Notes: generated from the letters alone by a model not told the origin. 64,000 nt of DNA from Brevundimonas sp. G8 (GCF_902506205.1 NZ_LR732816.1:1600106-1664105); one strand, 5' to 3'. Counted from the stretch's first letter, positions 25,880-34,411 are shown. Program-made: numbers and translations.

Positions 25880-26565
25880 TGGCCCTGTTGAACGAACCCG
25901 AGACGAACGAGGCCTTGCTGGCGCTGGACCGCGCCCTGGTCGAGGCGGTGAAGGCACGCGTGGCGGCGGGGCCGCGCGACCGGGCCGACGCCTCGGCCAT
26001 CGCCTTGCGCCAGTTGCTGGACGGCGCGTCGCCTTCCGAAGCGGGGGCCGTCAAGGCGGTGTGGGGCCGGCTGGAGGTCGCCACCGGCCCGGCGCTGGTC
26101 GTCTGCGGCGGCCTGGCCCAGGCTCTGGCGGTCGATCGCTACGGCCTGGGATCTCGCCCGATGTCGGCGGACGACGCCTTGAAGGCGGTCGAGGCCGGGT
26201 CGCGCGCGGTGATCGACCTGACGCCCGACCGGCCGTGGTGGGGGCGTCTGCTGGCCCGGCCCGAGCTGAAGATCGTCGGCGCCTTGCCGGACGACCGACG
26301 CGGCCGGCCCCAGGCCTTTGTGGTGTCGAAGGAAACCTCCGGCCCGACCGGCGACGACCGCAGCTTCTGGGTCACCGACAGCGGCTGGTCCGAGACCAAG
26401 ATCGTCGAGGCCCTGGGCGAGGCCGGACTGGTCGCCGATCCGTTGGCGGCGGCGGGCGGCTTGAAGCTGTTCATGCTGACGGGCTATGTGCAGCCCGAGG
26501 ACGGGCGGCTGAAGACCGCGCCCGGCCGCCTGAACGGCGTCATCGGCGCCGCCCCCATCTATTAG
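25879..26565 (+). CDS. Chorismate mutase-like protein
   Basis: This 228-residue protein begins with a helical region of about 70 residues resembling an AroQ-type chorismate mutase domain. A second domain follows with VIDLTPDRPWWGRLLARPEL, FWVTDSGWSETKIVEALGEAGL and AAGGLKLFMLTGY, the pattern found in alphaproteobacterial chorismate mutase family proteins next to hisC. Several catalytic basic residues of classical AroQ enzymes are not obvious, so activity is uncertain. If active it would convert chorismate to prephenate for Phe/Tyr synthesis, with the following HisC-type enzyme as a possible aromatic aminotransferase. Confidence 0.62.
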   Translation: MALLNEPETNEALLALDRALVEAVKARVAAGPRDRADASAIALRQLLDGASPSEAGAVKAVWGRLEVATGPALVVCGGLAQALAVDRYGLGSRPMSADDALKAVEAGSRAVIDLTPDRPWWGRLLARPELKIVGALPDDRRGRPQAFVVSKETSGPTGDDRSFWVTDSGWSETKIVEALGEAGLVADPLAAAGGLKLFMLTGYVQPEDGRLKTAPGRLNGVIGAAPIY

Positions 26566-26578
26566 TTCAAGGTTTCCC

Positions 26579-27667
26579 ATGACCGACGCGCCCGCCCCCA
26601 AGCCCGGCATCCTCGACATCGCCCCCTATGTCGGCGGCAAGTCGTTCATCGCCGGCGTCGCCGAGCCGTTGAAGCTGTCCTCGAATGAGAACATGCTGGG
26701 CGCGGGCGAAAAGGCGCGGTCCGCCTATGAAGCCGCGATCAAGAACATCCACGTCTATCCCGACGGCCGGGCGACCAAGCTGCGCGATGCGGCGGCCGAG
26801 ATCCACGGGCTGGAGCCTGAACGCCTGATCTTCGGCAATGGCTCGGACGAGGTTTTCGCCCTGCTGAACCAGACCTATCTGACGGCCGGCGACAACATCG
26901 TCTGCGGCCAGTACGGCTTCCTGGCCTACCGGATCAGCGCCCTGGGCTGCGAGGCCCAGGTCAAGCTGGCGCCTGAGCCGAACTTCAAGGTCGAGGTCGA
27001 TGCGCTGCTGGCCCAGGTCGATGACCGGACCAAGATCGTCTATGTTTCCAACCCGTCGAACCCGACCGGCAGCTACAATACGGGCGAGGAAATTCGCCGC
27101 CTGCACGCCGCCCTGCCGGCCCACGTCATCCTGGTCGTGGACGAGGCCTATGCGGAATATGTAACCGAGGCCGATTGGGAGACCGCATTCCCGCTGGCCC
27201 GCGACGCACAGAACATCGTCGTCACCCGCACCTTCTCCAAGATCCACGGCCTGGGCGGTCTGCGCATCGGCTTCGGCTATGCGCCGCTGAAGGTCGCCGA
27301 GGCCATCGACCGCATCCGCCTGCCGTTCAACGTCTCGGTGCCAGGCGTCGACGCCGCGACCGCCGCCCTGTTCGACGAGGCGCACCAGACGGCGTCGCGC
27401 GACCTGGTGTCGAACTGGAAGCCGCGCCTGACCCAGGCCCTGCGCGGCTTCGGCCTGGAGGTGCTGCCCAGCGCCGGCAACTTCGTGCTGGTGATGTTCG
27501 ATGGCGCCGAACGCGCCGCCGCCGCCAACGAATACCTCAACACCAAGGGCATCATCGTGCGCCCCGTCGGCGGCTACGGCCTGCCCCAGGCCCTGCGCAT
27601 CACCATCGGCACGGAAGACCAGAACCGCGCCGTGATCGACGCGCTGAGCGAGTTCGCGGCGAGCTGA
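26579..27667 (+). CDS. hisC: Histidinol-phosphate aminotransferase (possible aromatic aminotransferase)
   Basis: This is a PLP-dependent class I/II aminotransferase of 362 residues. LSSNENMLGAG and GNGSDEVF near the N-terminus, VYVSNPSNPTGSY, VDEAYAEYV and the Schiff-base Lys221 in TRTFSKIHGLGGLRIGFG define HisC. It converts imidazole acetol phosphate to histidinol phosphate. Its position 13 bp after a chorismate mutase-like gene suggests it may also, or mainly, transaminate prephenate or aromatic keto acids. The next feature is a palindromic repeat in a convergent gap. Confidence 0.92.
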   Translation: MTDAPAPKPGILDIAPYVGGKSFIAGVAEPLKLSSNENMLGAGEKARSAYEAAIKNIHVYPDGRATKLRDAAAEIHGLEPERLIFGNGSDEVFALLNQTYLTAGDNIVCGQYGFLAYRISALGCEAQVKLAPEPNFKVEVDALLAQVDDRTKIVYVSNPSNPTGSYNTGEEIRRLHAALPAHVILVVDEAYAEYVTEADWETAFPLARDAQNIVVTRTFSKIHGLGGLRIGFGYAPLKVAEAIDRIRLPFNVSVPGVDAATAALFDEAHQTASRDLVSNWKPRLTQALRGFGLEVLPSAGNFVLVMFDGAERAAAANEYLNTKGIIVRPVGGYGLPQALRITIGTEDQNRAVIDALSEFAAS

Positions 27668-27674
27668 CGCAATC

Positions 27675-27825
27675 GTCTCCTCCCCGCGAAGCGGGGAGGG
27701 GGACCGTGTAGCGGTGGAGGGGCTCTTCAAGCCCACAGACGCCTGTCCTGTATTGCAGAGCCCCTCCGTCACGGCGCGAAGACGCGCCGTGCCACCTCCC
27801 CATCGCTGCGCGATAGGGAGGAGAC
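27675..27825. repeat. Paired palindromic repeat, family B, intergenic copy 1
   Basis: Outer words GTCTCCTCCCC and GGGAGGAGAC are inverted. The inner words GGTGGAGGGGCTCT and AGAGCCCCTCCG flank a 30-bp spacer that contains GCCTGT. It fills the gap between convergent hisC and mipA. Its frame on the minus strand encodes the same SPSTATRSPSP then GEET peptide seen in the helicase insert. Confidence 0.8.
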
Positions 27826-27835
27826 GGATCGACCG

Positions 27836-28615
27836 TCAGTCCGCGCTGGAAAACCGCACTACGCCGATCAGGCCGGCGCGCCAGATGCCTTCGTCGTCGA
27901 CCAGGGGGCTGTCCTTGGTGTCGCCAAGGCGCTGCTCATAGTTGACGAAGCCGCCCAGACCGAAACGCTTGCCGACCGGAATGGCCAGGAAGGCGACGGC
28001 GCCCGCGCCCGACAGGCCGCCTGACGCCTCGTAGGGTTGATAGCCGCTGCCCGGCGCCTGCTCGGTCGTGATGCCGTAATAGCGTTGCAGGCGCTTGTCG
28101 TCGCCGCCGGTGACGTAGCCGCTGACCCGCAGCAGGCCGACCGGCGTCACGCGTTGATGGCCGACCGAGGCGAAATACTGCATTCCGGCGTCGTCGCCCG
28201 AGACGTCCTGGGCGATGCGGCCGCCGACCACGATCCCGCCGAACCGCTTGTAGGCATACAGGGCGGCGTCAGCGCCCAGACCCGGGCGTTCCAGGCTGGA
28301 ACCCTCGATGTCGCCGGCCGAGAAGCGCGGGCGAAGTTGGACCCCGGCGCGCAAGTCGTCGCTCTTGACCGCATTCCAGCCCACGCCGTCCAGCCCGTTG
28401 GCATAAACCACGTCCTTGTAGTTGGCCGAACCCCAGGCGGTGTAGTTGATGTCGTCGCCGGTATTGCCCGTCGCGCTGAAGCCGTGGGTGATCCCGCCGC
28501 CGACCTCGACCCGCCAGGTCTTGGGGGCCTCGACCTGCTCATAGGGCTGCGACTGGGCCAGGGCGGAGCCGGCCACGGCGGCGAAGGCGACGGAGAGCAG
28601 AAGGGGGCGAAGCAT
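27836..28615 (-). CDS. MipA/OmpV family outer-membrane protein
   Basis: This 259-residue protein has a signal peptide ending SALA|QS at about residue 20. Alternating beta-strand sequence follows, typical of the MipA/OmpV barrel: VEVGGGITHGFSATG, AGVQLRPRFSAGD, RFGGIVVGGRIAQDVSGDD and a late FGLGGFVNYEQRLGD then SPLV. Members are outer-membrane proteins, and MipA was described as a scaffold for peptidoglycan enzymes. The exact function here is unknown. It is divergent from nothing close and ends at a family B repeat. Confidence 0.85.
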   Translation of the reverse strand: MLRPLLLSVAFAAVAGSALAQSQPYEQVEAPKTWRVEVGGGITHGFSATGNTGDDINYTAWGSANYKDVVYANGLDGVGWNAVKSDDLRAGVQLRPRFSAGDIEGSSLERPGLGADAALYAYKRFGGIVVGGRIAQDVSGDDAGMQYFASVGHQRVTPVGLLRVSGYVTGGDDKRLQRYYGITTEQAPGSGYQPYEASGGLSGAGAVAFLAIPVGKRFGLGGFVNYEQRLGDTKDSPLVDDEGIWRAGLIGVVRFSSAD

Positions 28616-28650
28616 CGGGCGTTTCCATGATTTGCGCCCGAGCGGGGAGT

Positions 28651-29388
28651 TCAGGCCGGATCAGAATGCGCTAGCTGGGCCTTTGGCTCCAAAAGGGCGA
28701 CCGAAGCCGTCTCGATGCGACTTTCCAGCAACGCCATCATGGCGCCGCGCTTCAGCTGGCCCGGGATCGGCTCCAGGAATTCGAACACCACCGTGCCCGG
28801 ATAGCGGCGGAAACCATGGGCCGGCCAGTGGACGCCGGAGTTGGTGGCGACGGGCCAGCAGGGGCCTTCCAGATCGCGATAAATGGCCGCGACGCCGGGC
28901 TTGTAGTCGCCGGGCACGCCGGGATCGTTGCGGGTGCCCTCGGGGAAGATGACGATCTGGCGGCCTTCGGACAGGCGCTCGCGCGCCTGGCGGGTCATGT
29001 CCTTCAGGGCCTTGGCGTGACCGGCGCGGTCCACCGCGATCATCTTGGCCTTCCAGGCGAACCAGCCGAAGAAGGGCAGGGGCATCAGTTCCTTCTTCAT
29101 CACGAAACAGGCGTCGGGCAGCACGGCCAGCAGGGCGACGATGTCCAGCATCCCCTGGTGTTTCGACGCGATCAAGGCCGCGCCGGAAGGGGCGTGTTCC
29201 AGCCCGCGCACCTCGACCTTGACCCCGGCGATCCAGCGCAGGCCGAACAGGACGATCTTGGCCCACAGTCGGCACACGCCCTGGGCATAGCGATGCGGTC
29301 CCAGGAGGGCGGGCGACAGGCCGACGGCGATGACCGGCATCGACAGATAGAGCCAGGCGGTGAAGAGCAGGGAACGCAGGGTGTTCAC
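28651..29388 (-). CDS. plsC: 1-acyl-sn-glycerol-3-phosphate acyltransferase
   Basis: This membrane-bound enzyme of 245 residues acylates lysophosphatidic acid to phosphatidic acid in phospholipid synthesis. It has the acyltransferase block I HX4D (KHQGMLD, about residues 77-83) and block III FPEGTR (about 149-154), plus an N-terminal hydrophobic anchor. The start is a GTG directly before the stop codon of the ydcF gene, so it is part of the ftsE-ftsX-ydcF-plsC run on the minus strand. Confidence 0.92.
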   Translation of the reverse strand: MNTLRSLLFTAWLYLSMPVIAVGLSPALLGPHRYAQGVCRLWAKIVLFGLRWIAGVKVEVRGLEHAPSGAALIASKHQGMLDIVALLAVLPDACFVMKKELMPLPFFGWFAWKAKMIAVDRAGHAKALKDMTRQARERLSEGRQIVIFPEGTRNDPGVPGDYKPGVAAIYRDLEGPCWPVATNSGVHWPAHGFRRYPGTVVFEFLEPIPGQLKRGAMMALLESRIETASVALLEPKAQLAHSDPA

Positions 29389-30033
29389 TTAAGGCGCGGC
29401 CTTTTCGTCAGGAGACGTGTCGGTGGAGGGCGTTACGGCGGCGGGCCGGTCGCGGGTGATGCGACGCACGCCCTCGCGACCCAGGACGGCCAGGTATTTC
29501 ATATATTCCAGCGTCATGCGCCGCGCCGTCACCGCCGCCCGCCACCAGCGCGCATTGTCCAGCGACGGGGTGGAGATGGCGTAAGGCGTCAGCTTCACCC
29601 CTGGCAGCTGGCCCCGGATTTCGACCAGCGAACGCGGCATATGATAGTCGGAGGTGACCACGATCAGGCTGCGATAGCCCTTGGCGCGGGTCCAGGCGGC
29701 GATCTCCTGGGCGTTGCCGACGGTGTCCTCGGCCTCGAAGCCCAGATCGACGCAGCAGTTGAACAGGCGGCTGGAGCCGGGCGTCAGCTCACGCAGTTCG
29801 CGGCGACGGACCTCGCGATTGACGCCCGAGATCAGCACCCGCTCGCCCTTGCCCTGTTCCAGCAGGCGGATGGCGGTGTTGACCCGTTCGGACGAGGGGC
29901 CGGTCAGGGCGACGATGGCGTCGGCGCGTGCGGGATCGTCGGCGGGCGTCAGCTCGCGCACCCGATGGGCGAAGGCGAACAGGCCGACCAGCCAGATCAG
30001 GGCCGCGATGGCGATGACGCTCAACAGTCTCAT
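29389..30033 (-). CDS. YdcF/SanA-ElyC (DUF218) family protein
   Basis: This 214-residue protein has an N-terminal membrane helix (residues 3-23) and a DUF218 domain outside the membrane. ADAIVALTGPSSERVNTAIRLLEQGKG, VLISGVNREV, EDTVGNAQEIAAW and SLIVVTSDYHMPRS are the family signatures. Relatives such as ElyC and SanA act in envelope integrity. The ATG at 30033 overlaps the ftsX stop by 4 bp and the gene abuts plsC. The conserved linkage with ftsEX suggests an envelope role. Confidence 0.88.
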   Translation of the reverse strand: MRLLSVIAIAALIWLVGLFAFAHRVRELTPADDPARADAIVALTGPSSERVNTAIRLLEQGKGERVLISGVNREVRRRELRELTPGSSRLFNCCVDLGFEAEDTVGNAQEIAAWTRAKGYRSLIVVTSDYHMPRSLVEIRGQLPGVKLTPYAISTPSLDNARWWRAAVTARRMTLEYMKYLAVLGREGVRRITRDRPAAVTPSTDTSPDEKAAP

Positions 30034-30944
30034 GCGCCTCCCCCTTCTGTCGGCCTGCCTGACGCCAGCACCCGCATGGCGGCGAATCTCGCCGCGAGAA
30101 CCGCAACCGTAGCCGCGAGCAGAGGGCATGGCGAGAGCAGCGCAAGGTCGCTCCAGGTGATCGGCAACGCCGCCGACAGCCCGTCCGATCCGCCCAGGAA
30201 CCTCAGGAAGGCCAGCAGGATCGCAGCCAGCCCGGCCCCAATCGCGCCCGCGCCCGCCGCCATCAGGCCGAATCGCCGCTGGAACAGCCAGGCGATGGCC
30301 CCGTCGGTCGCCCCGTTCAGGCTCAGGGTCTCGATCACGCCTTGCCCGGCCGCAAGACCCGCGCGGGTCGCATAGGCGATAGCGGCGGCGGCGGCGAAGG
30401 CGATGGCCAGGAAGGCGGCGCCGGCCAGGGCCGTGATCAGGGCGGCGGACCGCTCGACCTCGCCGCGCCACAGGCTGTGGTCGTCTACTGTCGCATCCAG
30501 CCCGGCTTCGGCCAGGGCGCGGCTCAGGGTCACGGCGCTGGCGGGCGCCTGGGCGTTCAGCCGCACCGTCACCAGATGCGGCACGGGCAGGTCCGGCAGG
30601 ACCGCGTCGCCCAGCCAGGGCCGCAGCAGGTCCTCGGCCGCCTTGCGGCTCAGGGCGGCGGCTTCTTCCACCCCGTCGACGCCCGACAGGGTCTCGGCCG
30701 CGCGGGCGGCGGCGGTGTCGCCGGTCTCGCCGACACTGGGGCGCACCTGCACCGTGGCCTCGGCGCCCAGTTGCCCGGCCCAGCCGTGGGCGGCGCGATC
30801 CGCAGCTGACGCGGCGACGGCGGCCAGACAGGCCAGGAAACACAGGACCGCAATGACGGTCATCAGCCACGGCTCGCCTGCTGCGGCGGGCGGCAGCAGG
30901 CCGGGCCGGCGGCTGGACAGGCTGAAATCGGACAGGCGGATCAT
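30030..30944 (-). CDS. ftsX: Cell division protein FtsX-like permease
   Basis: This 304-residue protein has the FtsX topology. A membrane helix near residue 30-48 is followed by a periplasmic loop of about 110 residues with VQVRPS and ADDLLRPWLG-like sequence, and then three further helices. FtsX with FtsE controls periplasmic peptidoglycan hydrolases during division. The alphaproteobacterial forms are divergent, and identity rests largely on the overlap (4 bp) with an FtsE ATPase gene upstream. No ATPase motif is present. Confidence 0.87.
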   Translation of the reverse strand: MIRLSDFSLSSRRPGLLPPAAAGEPWLMTVIAVLCFLACLAAVAASAADRAAHGWAGQLGAEATVQVRPSVGETGDTAAARAAETLSGVDGVEEAAALSRKAAEDLLRPWLGDAVLPDLPVPHLVTVRLNAQAPASAVTLSRALAEAGLDATVDDHSLWRGEVERSAALITALAGAAFLAIAFAAAAAIAYATRAGLAAGQGVIETLSLNGATDGAIAWLFQRRFGLMAAGAGAIGAGLAAILLAFLRFLGGSDGLSAALPITWSDLALLSPCPLLAATVAVLAARFAAMRVLASGRPTEGGGA

Positions 30945-31651
30945 GCGGCGACCCGCGACGGTTCGCTCAGACGCCCGGCGTCCAGCCTCAGGACGCGCGC
31001 GCCCGACCTCTGGGCCAGGGCCTCGTCATGGCTGGCGATCAGGACGGTGGCCCCCAGCTTGTTCAGCGACTGGAACAGCCGCAGCAGCTTGTCGGCCATG
31101 ACGGCGTCGACGCTGCCGGTCGGTTCGTCCGCCACGATCAGGCCGGGTCGGGTGATGACGGCGCGGGCGATGGCCAGCCGCTGTTTCTCGCCGCCGGAAA
31201 GGGCGGGAGGTCGCGCGTCCATCCGACGACCAAGGCCGACCCATTTCAGCATCTCCTGCACATCGGCGGCATAGTCGGCTTCCGATCCGCCCGCCAGGCG
31301 CAGCGGCAGGGCGACATTGTCGAAGGCGGACAGGTGATCCAGCAGGCGAAAGTCCTGGAACACCACCCCCATGCGCCGTCGAAAAGCGGGGATGTCGCGC
31401 CGGTCGATGTGGGTGACATCCGATCCGAACAGGCGGATGGTTCCCGTCCTGGGCCGGTCCGCCAGCGTCAGCAGGCGCAGCAGCGAAGACTTTCCGGCCC
31501 CGGACGGCCCGGTAAGGAAGTGGAAAGAGCCACGCGGCAGAATGAGGTTAACGTCCCCCAGCACATCGGGCGCGCCAACATAGCCGAAGCCGACGCCCGA
31601 CAGGCGAACGGTCTCAGTCACGGGGGCGGGTTCGGCGGGCGAGGACGGCAT
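30941..31651 (-). CDS. ftsE: Cell division ATP-binding protein FtsE
   Basis: This is an ABC ATPase of 236 residues. Walker A is GPSGAGKS (48-55), the Q-loop is VVFQDFRLLDHLSAFDNVALPL (typical of FtsE), the signature is LSGGEKQR and Walker B is LIVADEPTGSVD, followed by an H-loop SHD. FtsE powers FtsX to activate cell-wall hydrolysis at the septum. Residues 1-10 could be dispensed with, since a GTG follows, but the ATG at 31651 is kept. It is divergent from the MJ0042 protein gene. Confidence 0.93.
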   Translation of the reverse strand: MPSSPAEPAPVTETVRLSGVGFGYVGAPDVLGDVNLILPRGSFHFLTGPSGAGKSSLLRLLTLADRPRTGTIRLFGSDVTHIDRRDIPAFRRRMGVVFQDFRLLDHLSAFDNVALPLRLAGGSEADYAADVQEMLKWVGLGRRMDARPPALSGGEKQRLAIARAVITRPGLIVADEPTGSVDAVMADKLLRLFQSLNKLGATVLIASHDEALAQRSGARVLRLDAGRLSEPSRVAA

Positions 31652-31722
31652 GGTATGTGTTTCAGGAACAGGGCGCGGCGTCGCGCCTTACGGGAGGGGG
31701 CGACAGCCTCGCAGTCAGCCAC

Positions 31723-32670
31723 ATGATACTGACCTGCCCGGCCTGCGCCACCAGCTATTTCATTCGTGACGACGCGGTCGGGCCCGACGGCCGCAAGGTG
31801 CGGTGCCAGTCGTGCGGCGAAGTGTGGCGCGCCACGCCCGACGAACCGCTGGAACTGACCCTGACGCCCGAGCCCAAGATCGCCCCCGCCGCTCCTGCGC
31901 CGGAGCCGGAACCCGCGCCGACCGCCAGCCTGGCCGAGACGCCCGCCCCGGAACTGCCCCGCGCCTTCCGCGCCCGCGCCGACCGCCAGAAGAAGCTGCG
32001 TCGCGCCGCCGCCCACGGCGTCGTCTGGGCCGGCCTGGCCAGCGTCTTCATCGGTCTGATCGTGGCGGCCTTCCTGTTTCGGGTCGAGATCGTCCAGGCC
32101 TTCCCCAAGGCGGCCTCGGCCTACAAATTCTTCGGGGCGACCGTGAACCCGGTCGGGCTGGACTTCGAGGCCCTGACCGCCAAGGCCGCGCCCGGCCGTC
32201 CCGGCATGGTCGTGGTGTCCGGCGCCATTCGCAATGTTCGCGACGTCGAGATCGTCTCGCCGCCCGTCCGCGTCGCCCTGGTGGACGCCAACGGCGCCGA
32301 GGTGGGCTTCAAGATCGTCCAGATCGACGCCGCGCCGGTCCTGCCGGGCAAGGTCCAGGGATTCGCCGCCCTGATCCCCGATCCGGGCGGACACGGCGCC
32401 GGCATCGGCGTCGACTTCGCCCCGGCGAAACCTGCCCCGGCCAAGCCGGCCGCAGGGCATGACGATGACAAGAAAGCCGAGTCGCACGGGGCCGAACCGA
32501 CTTCCGACCATGCGCCTGCTGCAGCGGATGCTGCGGCCGCCCACGGCCTGCGCTCGGCGACCGCGCCTGGGGCCGATGCGCCGAACACTGCGGCGCCGAT
32601 CGACGCGCGGCCTGTCGGTGCGGTGGACAAGGGGCATGATGAGGCGGTATCGGCCTCGCATCATGGCTGA
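31723..32670 (+). CDS. MJ0042-type zinc-ribbon membrane protein (DUF3426-like)
   Basis: This 315-residue protein has an N-terminal zinc ribbon with Cys5, Cys8, Cys28 and Cys31 (CPACATSYF and CQSCGEVW). A proline/glutamate-rich linker, one membrane helix (about 102-122) and an extracytoplasmic beta-rich domain follow, then a His/Asp/Ala-rich tail. This is the MJ0042/DUF3426 arrangement found near ftsE in alphaproteobacteria. Function is unknown. The C-terminal tail overlaps the next gene by 8 bp. Confidence 0.85.
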   Translation: MILTCPACATSYFIRDDAVGPDGRKVRCQSCGEVWRATPDEPLELTLTPEPKIAPAAPAPEPEPAPTASLAETPAPELPRAFRARADRQKKLRRAAAHGVVWAGLASVFIGLIVAAFLFRVEIVQAFPKAASAYKFFGATVNPVGLDFEALTAKAAPGRPGMVVVSGAIRNVRDVEIVSPPVRVALVDANGAEVGFKIVQIDAAPVLPGKVQGFAALIPDPGGHGAGIGVDFAPAKPAPAKPAAGHDDDKKAESHGAEPTSDHAPAAADAAAAHGLRSATAPGADAPNTAAPIDARPVGAVDKGHDEAVSASHHG

Positions 32671-33196
32671 TCCCTCCCCGACGCCGACCGTTCTCTTGCC
32701 CGAGGCCGAGGTGGCGCGCATTGTCGCCGACCTGGCCCAGCGTATCGCCCCGGTGATCGACGACGACACCGTCGCCGCCGTGCTGCTGACGGGCGGCCTG
32801 TGGTTCGCCGCCGACCTGACCCGCGCCCTGTCGCGCGTGGGCCGCAACGTCCGCTTCGACGCCCTGTGGCTGGCCTCCTACGGCGACGAACAGACCAGCC
32901 GGGGCCGCATCGACGTCTATGCCCCGTTCCAACGCCCCATCGCCGGCCGTCGCGTCCTGATCCTGGACGACGTGTTCGATACCGGCCTGTCGCTGGCCGA
33001 GGCGGTCCGCATCGCCAAAGAGGCCGGCGCGTCCGAGGTCCTGACCTGCGTCTTCGCCAGGAAGCCCTGGCCTGCGCCGCGTGCGCCGGAACCGGACTTC
33101 GTCGGCTGGGAGGCGCCGAACCGCTTCCTGGTCGGCTATGGCCTGGACCACGCCGGAACCCTGCGCGGCCTGCCCGACATCTGCGCCCTGGATTGA
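32663..33196 (+). CDS. hpt: Hypoxanthine phosphoribosyltransferase family protein
   Basis: This is a type I phosphoribosyltransferase of 177 residues. The PRPP-binding loop is VLILDDVFDTGLS (about residues 99-111), and ASYGDEQTSRGRIDVY is the flexible loop region. LLTGGLWFAADLTRAL replaces the usual LKGA.FF.ADL motif of hypoxanthine/guanine enzymes, so substrate preference is not certain. It salvages purine bases to nucleotides. The start overlaps the previous gene by 8 bp. Confidence 0.82.
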   Translation: MADPSPTPTVLLPEAEVARIVADLAQRIAPVIDDDTVAAVLLTGGLWFAADLTRALSRVGRNVRFDALWLASYGDEQTSRGRIDVYAPFQRPIAGRRVLILDDVFDTGLSLAEAVRIAKEAGASEVLTCVFARKPWPAPRAPEPDFVGWEAPNRFLVGYGLDHAGTLRGLPDICALD

Positions 33197-33273
33197 GTCC
33201 GGGGACTGAAGCGTCACAGGCCGCGACGACGGGGGATAATCCGTCCGGGGCTGAATTTCCGCCGGGTTCGGCG

Positions 33274-33301
33274 TTGACTCTCGGACACCCTTCCGTATAT
33301 G
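33274..33301 (+). promoter_or_regulatory. Promoter of the rplU-rpmA operon
   Basis: TTGACT (33274-33279), a 16-bp spacer and TATATG (33296-33301) make a good sigma70-type promoter. The -35 overlaps GACTC, a GANTC methylation site (33276-33280). Transcription would start near 33308, about 65 bp before rplU. Confidence 0.65.
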
Positions 33302-33312
33302 TCGCCGCTCTT

Positions 33313-33350
33313 CGCCGCCCGGGGTGCCCTCGGACGGCGTATCTTTTTTT
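33313..33350 (+). terminator. Terminator-like hairpin in the rplU leader
   Basis: CGCCGC (33313-33318) plus CCGGGG pairs with CCTCGG plus ACGGCG (33328-33339) around a TGC loop, with one mismatch and one G-T pair. TATC and seven T follow (33344-33350). It lies downstream of the promoter and 22 bp before the rplU start, so it could act as an attenuator. It could instead terminate the hpt transcript. Confidence 0.55.
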
Positions 33351-33372
33351 GCGTTTGCGCTGAGGCTTCAAC

Positions 33373-33927
33373 ATGTACGCGGTGATCAAGACCGGCGGCA
33401 AGCAGTACCGGGTCCAACCGGGCGACACCATCGTCGTCGAAAAGCTCGACGGCGACGCCGGCTCGGAGCTGAAGTTCGACAGCGTCCTGATGCTGGGCGG
33501 CGACAAGGGCGTGACCCTGGGCGCTCCCCTGATCGACGGCGCCTTCGTCGGCGCGACCCTGGTCGAGACCCGCAAGGGTGAGAAGATCAAGATCTTCAAG
33601 AAGACCCGTCGCCAGGGCTATCGCCGTACGAACGGCCACCGCCAGATGGAATCGGTCCTGCGCATCACCGGCATTGACGGCGCCGGCGAGACCGCCAAGT
33701 GGGACGGCACGGTCGATCTGACGACCAAGGCCGAGATCAACCTGCGGGCCCGCAACCTGGCCGCCCGTGACGCCACGTCTTCGCTGGGTTCGACCGAGAC
33801 GGTCGTGACCGACGTGGACGGCGCCGAGGTCAAGGGCGTCGTGGTCGAGAGCTCCGCTCCCGCCAAGAAGGCCCCGGCCAAGAAGAAGGCTGCGCCCAAG
33901 GCTGAAGCCGCCGGCGACGAAGCCTAA
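33373..33927 (+). CDS. rplU: 50S ribosomal protein L21 with C-terminal extension
   Basis: This is large-subunit ribosomal protein L21. Residues 1-102 are the conserved domain, starting MYAVIKTGGKQYRVQPGD and including KIKIFKKTRRQGYRRTNGHRQ near 72-92. The protein runs to 184 residues, about 80 more than the usual 103. The extension contains ARNLAARDAT and ends in a Lys/Ala-rich tail. Related alphaproteobacteria also extend L21, so this is not necessarily an error. It is followed by rpmA, 98 bp downstream, in the usual order. Confidence 0.97.
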   Translation: MYAVIKTGGKQYRVQPGDTIVVEKLDGDAGSELKFDSVLMLGGDKGVTLGAPLIDGAFVGATLVETRKGEKIKIFKKTRRQGYRRTNGHRQMESVLRITGIDGAGETAKWDGTVDLTTKAEINLRARNLAARDATSSLGSTETVVTDVDGAEVKGVVVESSAPAKKAPAKKKAAPKAEAAGDEA

Positions 33928-34025
33928 GACATTCACCGGCGCCTCGCGGCGCCAGACAGTTCAGAGTGGCGTCCTCAAGTAGGCCGAAAGGCCGGTAGGA
34001 CACTCAAGAAAGACGGAGCGGCAAG

Positions 34026-34313
34026 ATGGCTCACAAGAAATCCGGTGGTTCGTCGCGTAACGGTCGCGACTCCGAGTCGAAGCGCCTTGGCGTGAAGAAG
34101 TATGGCGGCGAGCGCGTGCTGGCCGGCAACATCATCGTGCGCCAACGCGGCACCACCTTCCACCCGGGTGAGAACATCGGCATGGGCCGCGACCACACCC
34201 TGTTCGCCCTGACGCACGGCGCGGTGAAATTCACCAAGAAAGCGGGCGGCCGTTGTTACGTGTCGATCCTCGCGGCCAATGACGACGCCCAAGTGGCGAT
34301 GGCCGCCGAGTAA
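34026..34313 (+). CDS. rpmA: 50S ribosomal protein L27
   Basis: Ribosomal protein L27 lies near the peptidyl-transferase centre. The 95-residue sequence starts [20 protein letters not shown] and contains [20 protein letters not shown], both diagnostic. The N-terminus has no cleavable extension of the kind found in Firmicutes. It forms an operon with rplU. The gene normally found next, obgE, is not present, and a terminator and a GNAT acetyltransferase gene follow. Confidence 0.98.
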   Translation: MAHKKSGGSSRNGRDSESKRLGVKKYGGERVLAGNIIVRQRGTTFHPGENIGMGRDHTLFALTHGAVKFTKKAGGRCYVSILAANDDAQVAMAAE

Positions 34314-34383
34314 CGCGATCTGGACCTTCCCGGATCGGCGTTGCTTCTGAAAGCAGCCGATCTGGACCAGGGATTATATTCCG

Positions 34384-34411
34384 CGGGGAGTCTGGATCAC
34401 CAGGCTCCCCG
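34384..34411. terminator. Intrinsic terminator after rpmA
   Basis: CGGGGAGTCTGG (34384-34395) and CCAGGCTCCCCG (34400-34411) form a 12-bp stem with a 4-base loop and one G-T pair, followed by TTTGCGTTT. It lies 71 bp after rpmA and before the GNAT gene, which must then have its own promoter or depend on read-through. Confidence 0.8.

Noticed and set aside
34317..34371. Direct repeat CGATCTGGACC (34317 and 34359 region) as a regulatory array
   Set aside because: Only two copies in the 3' region of rpmA, next to a terminator, and without a gene start in reach.
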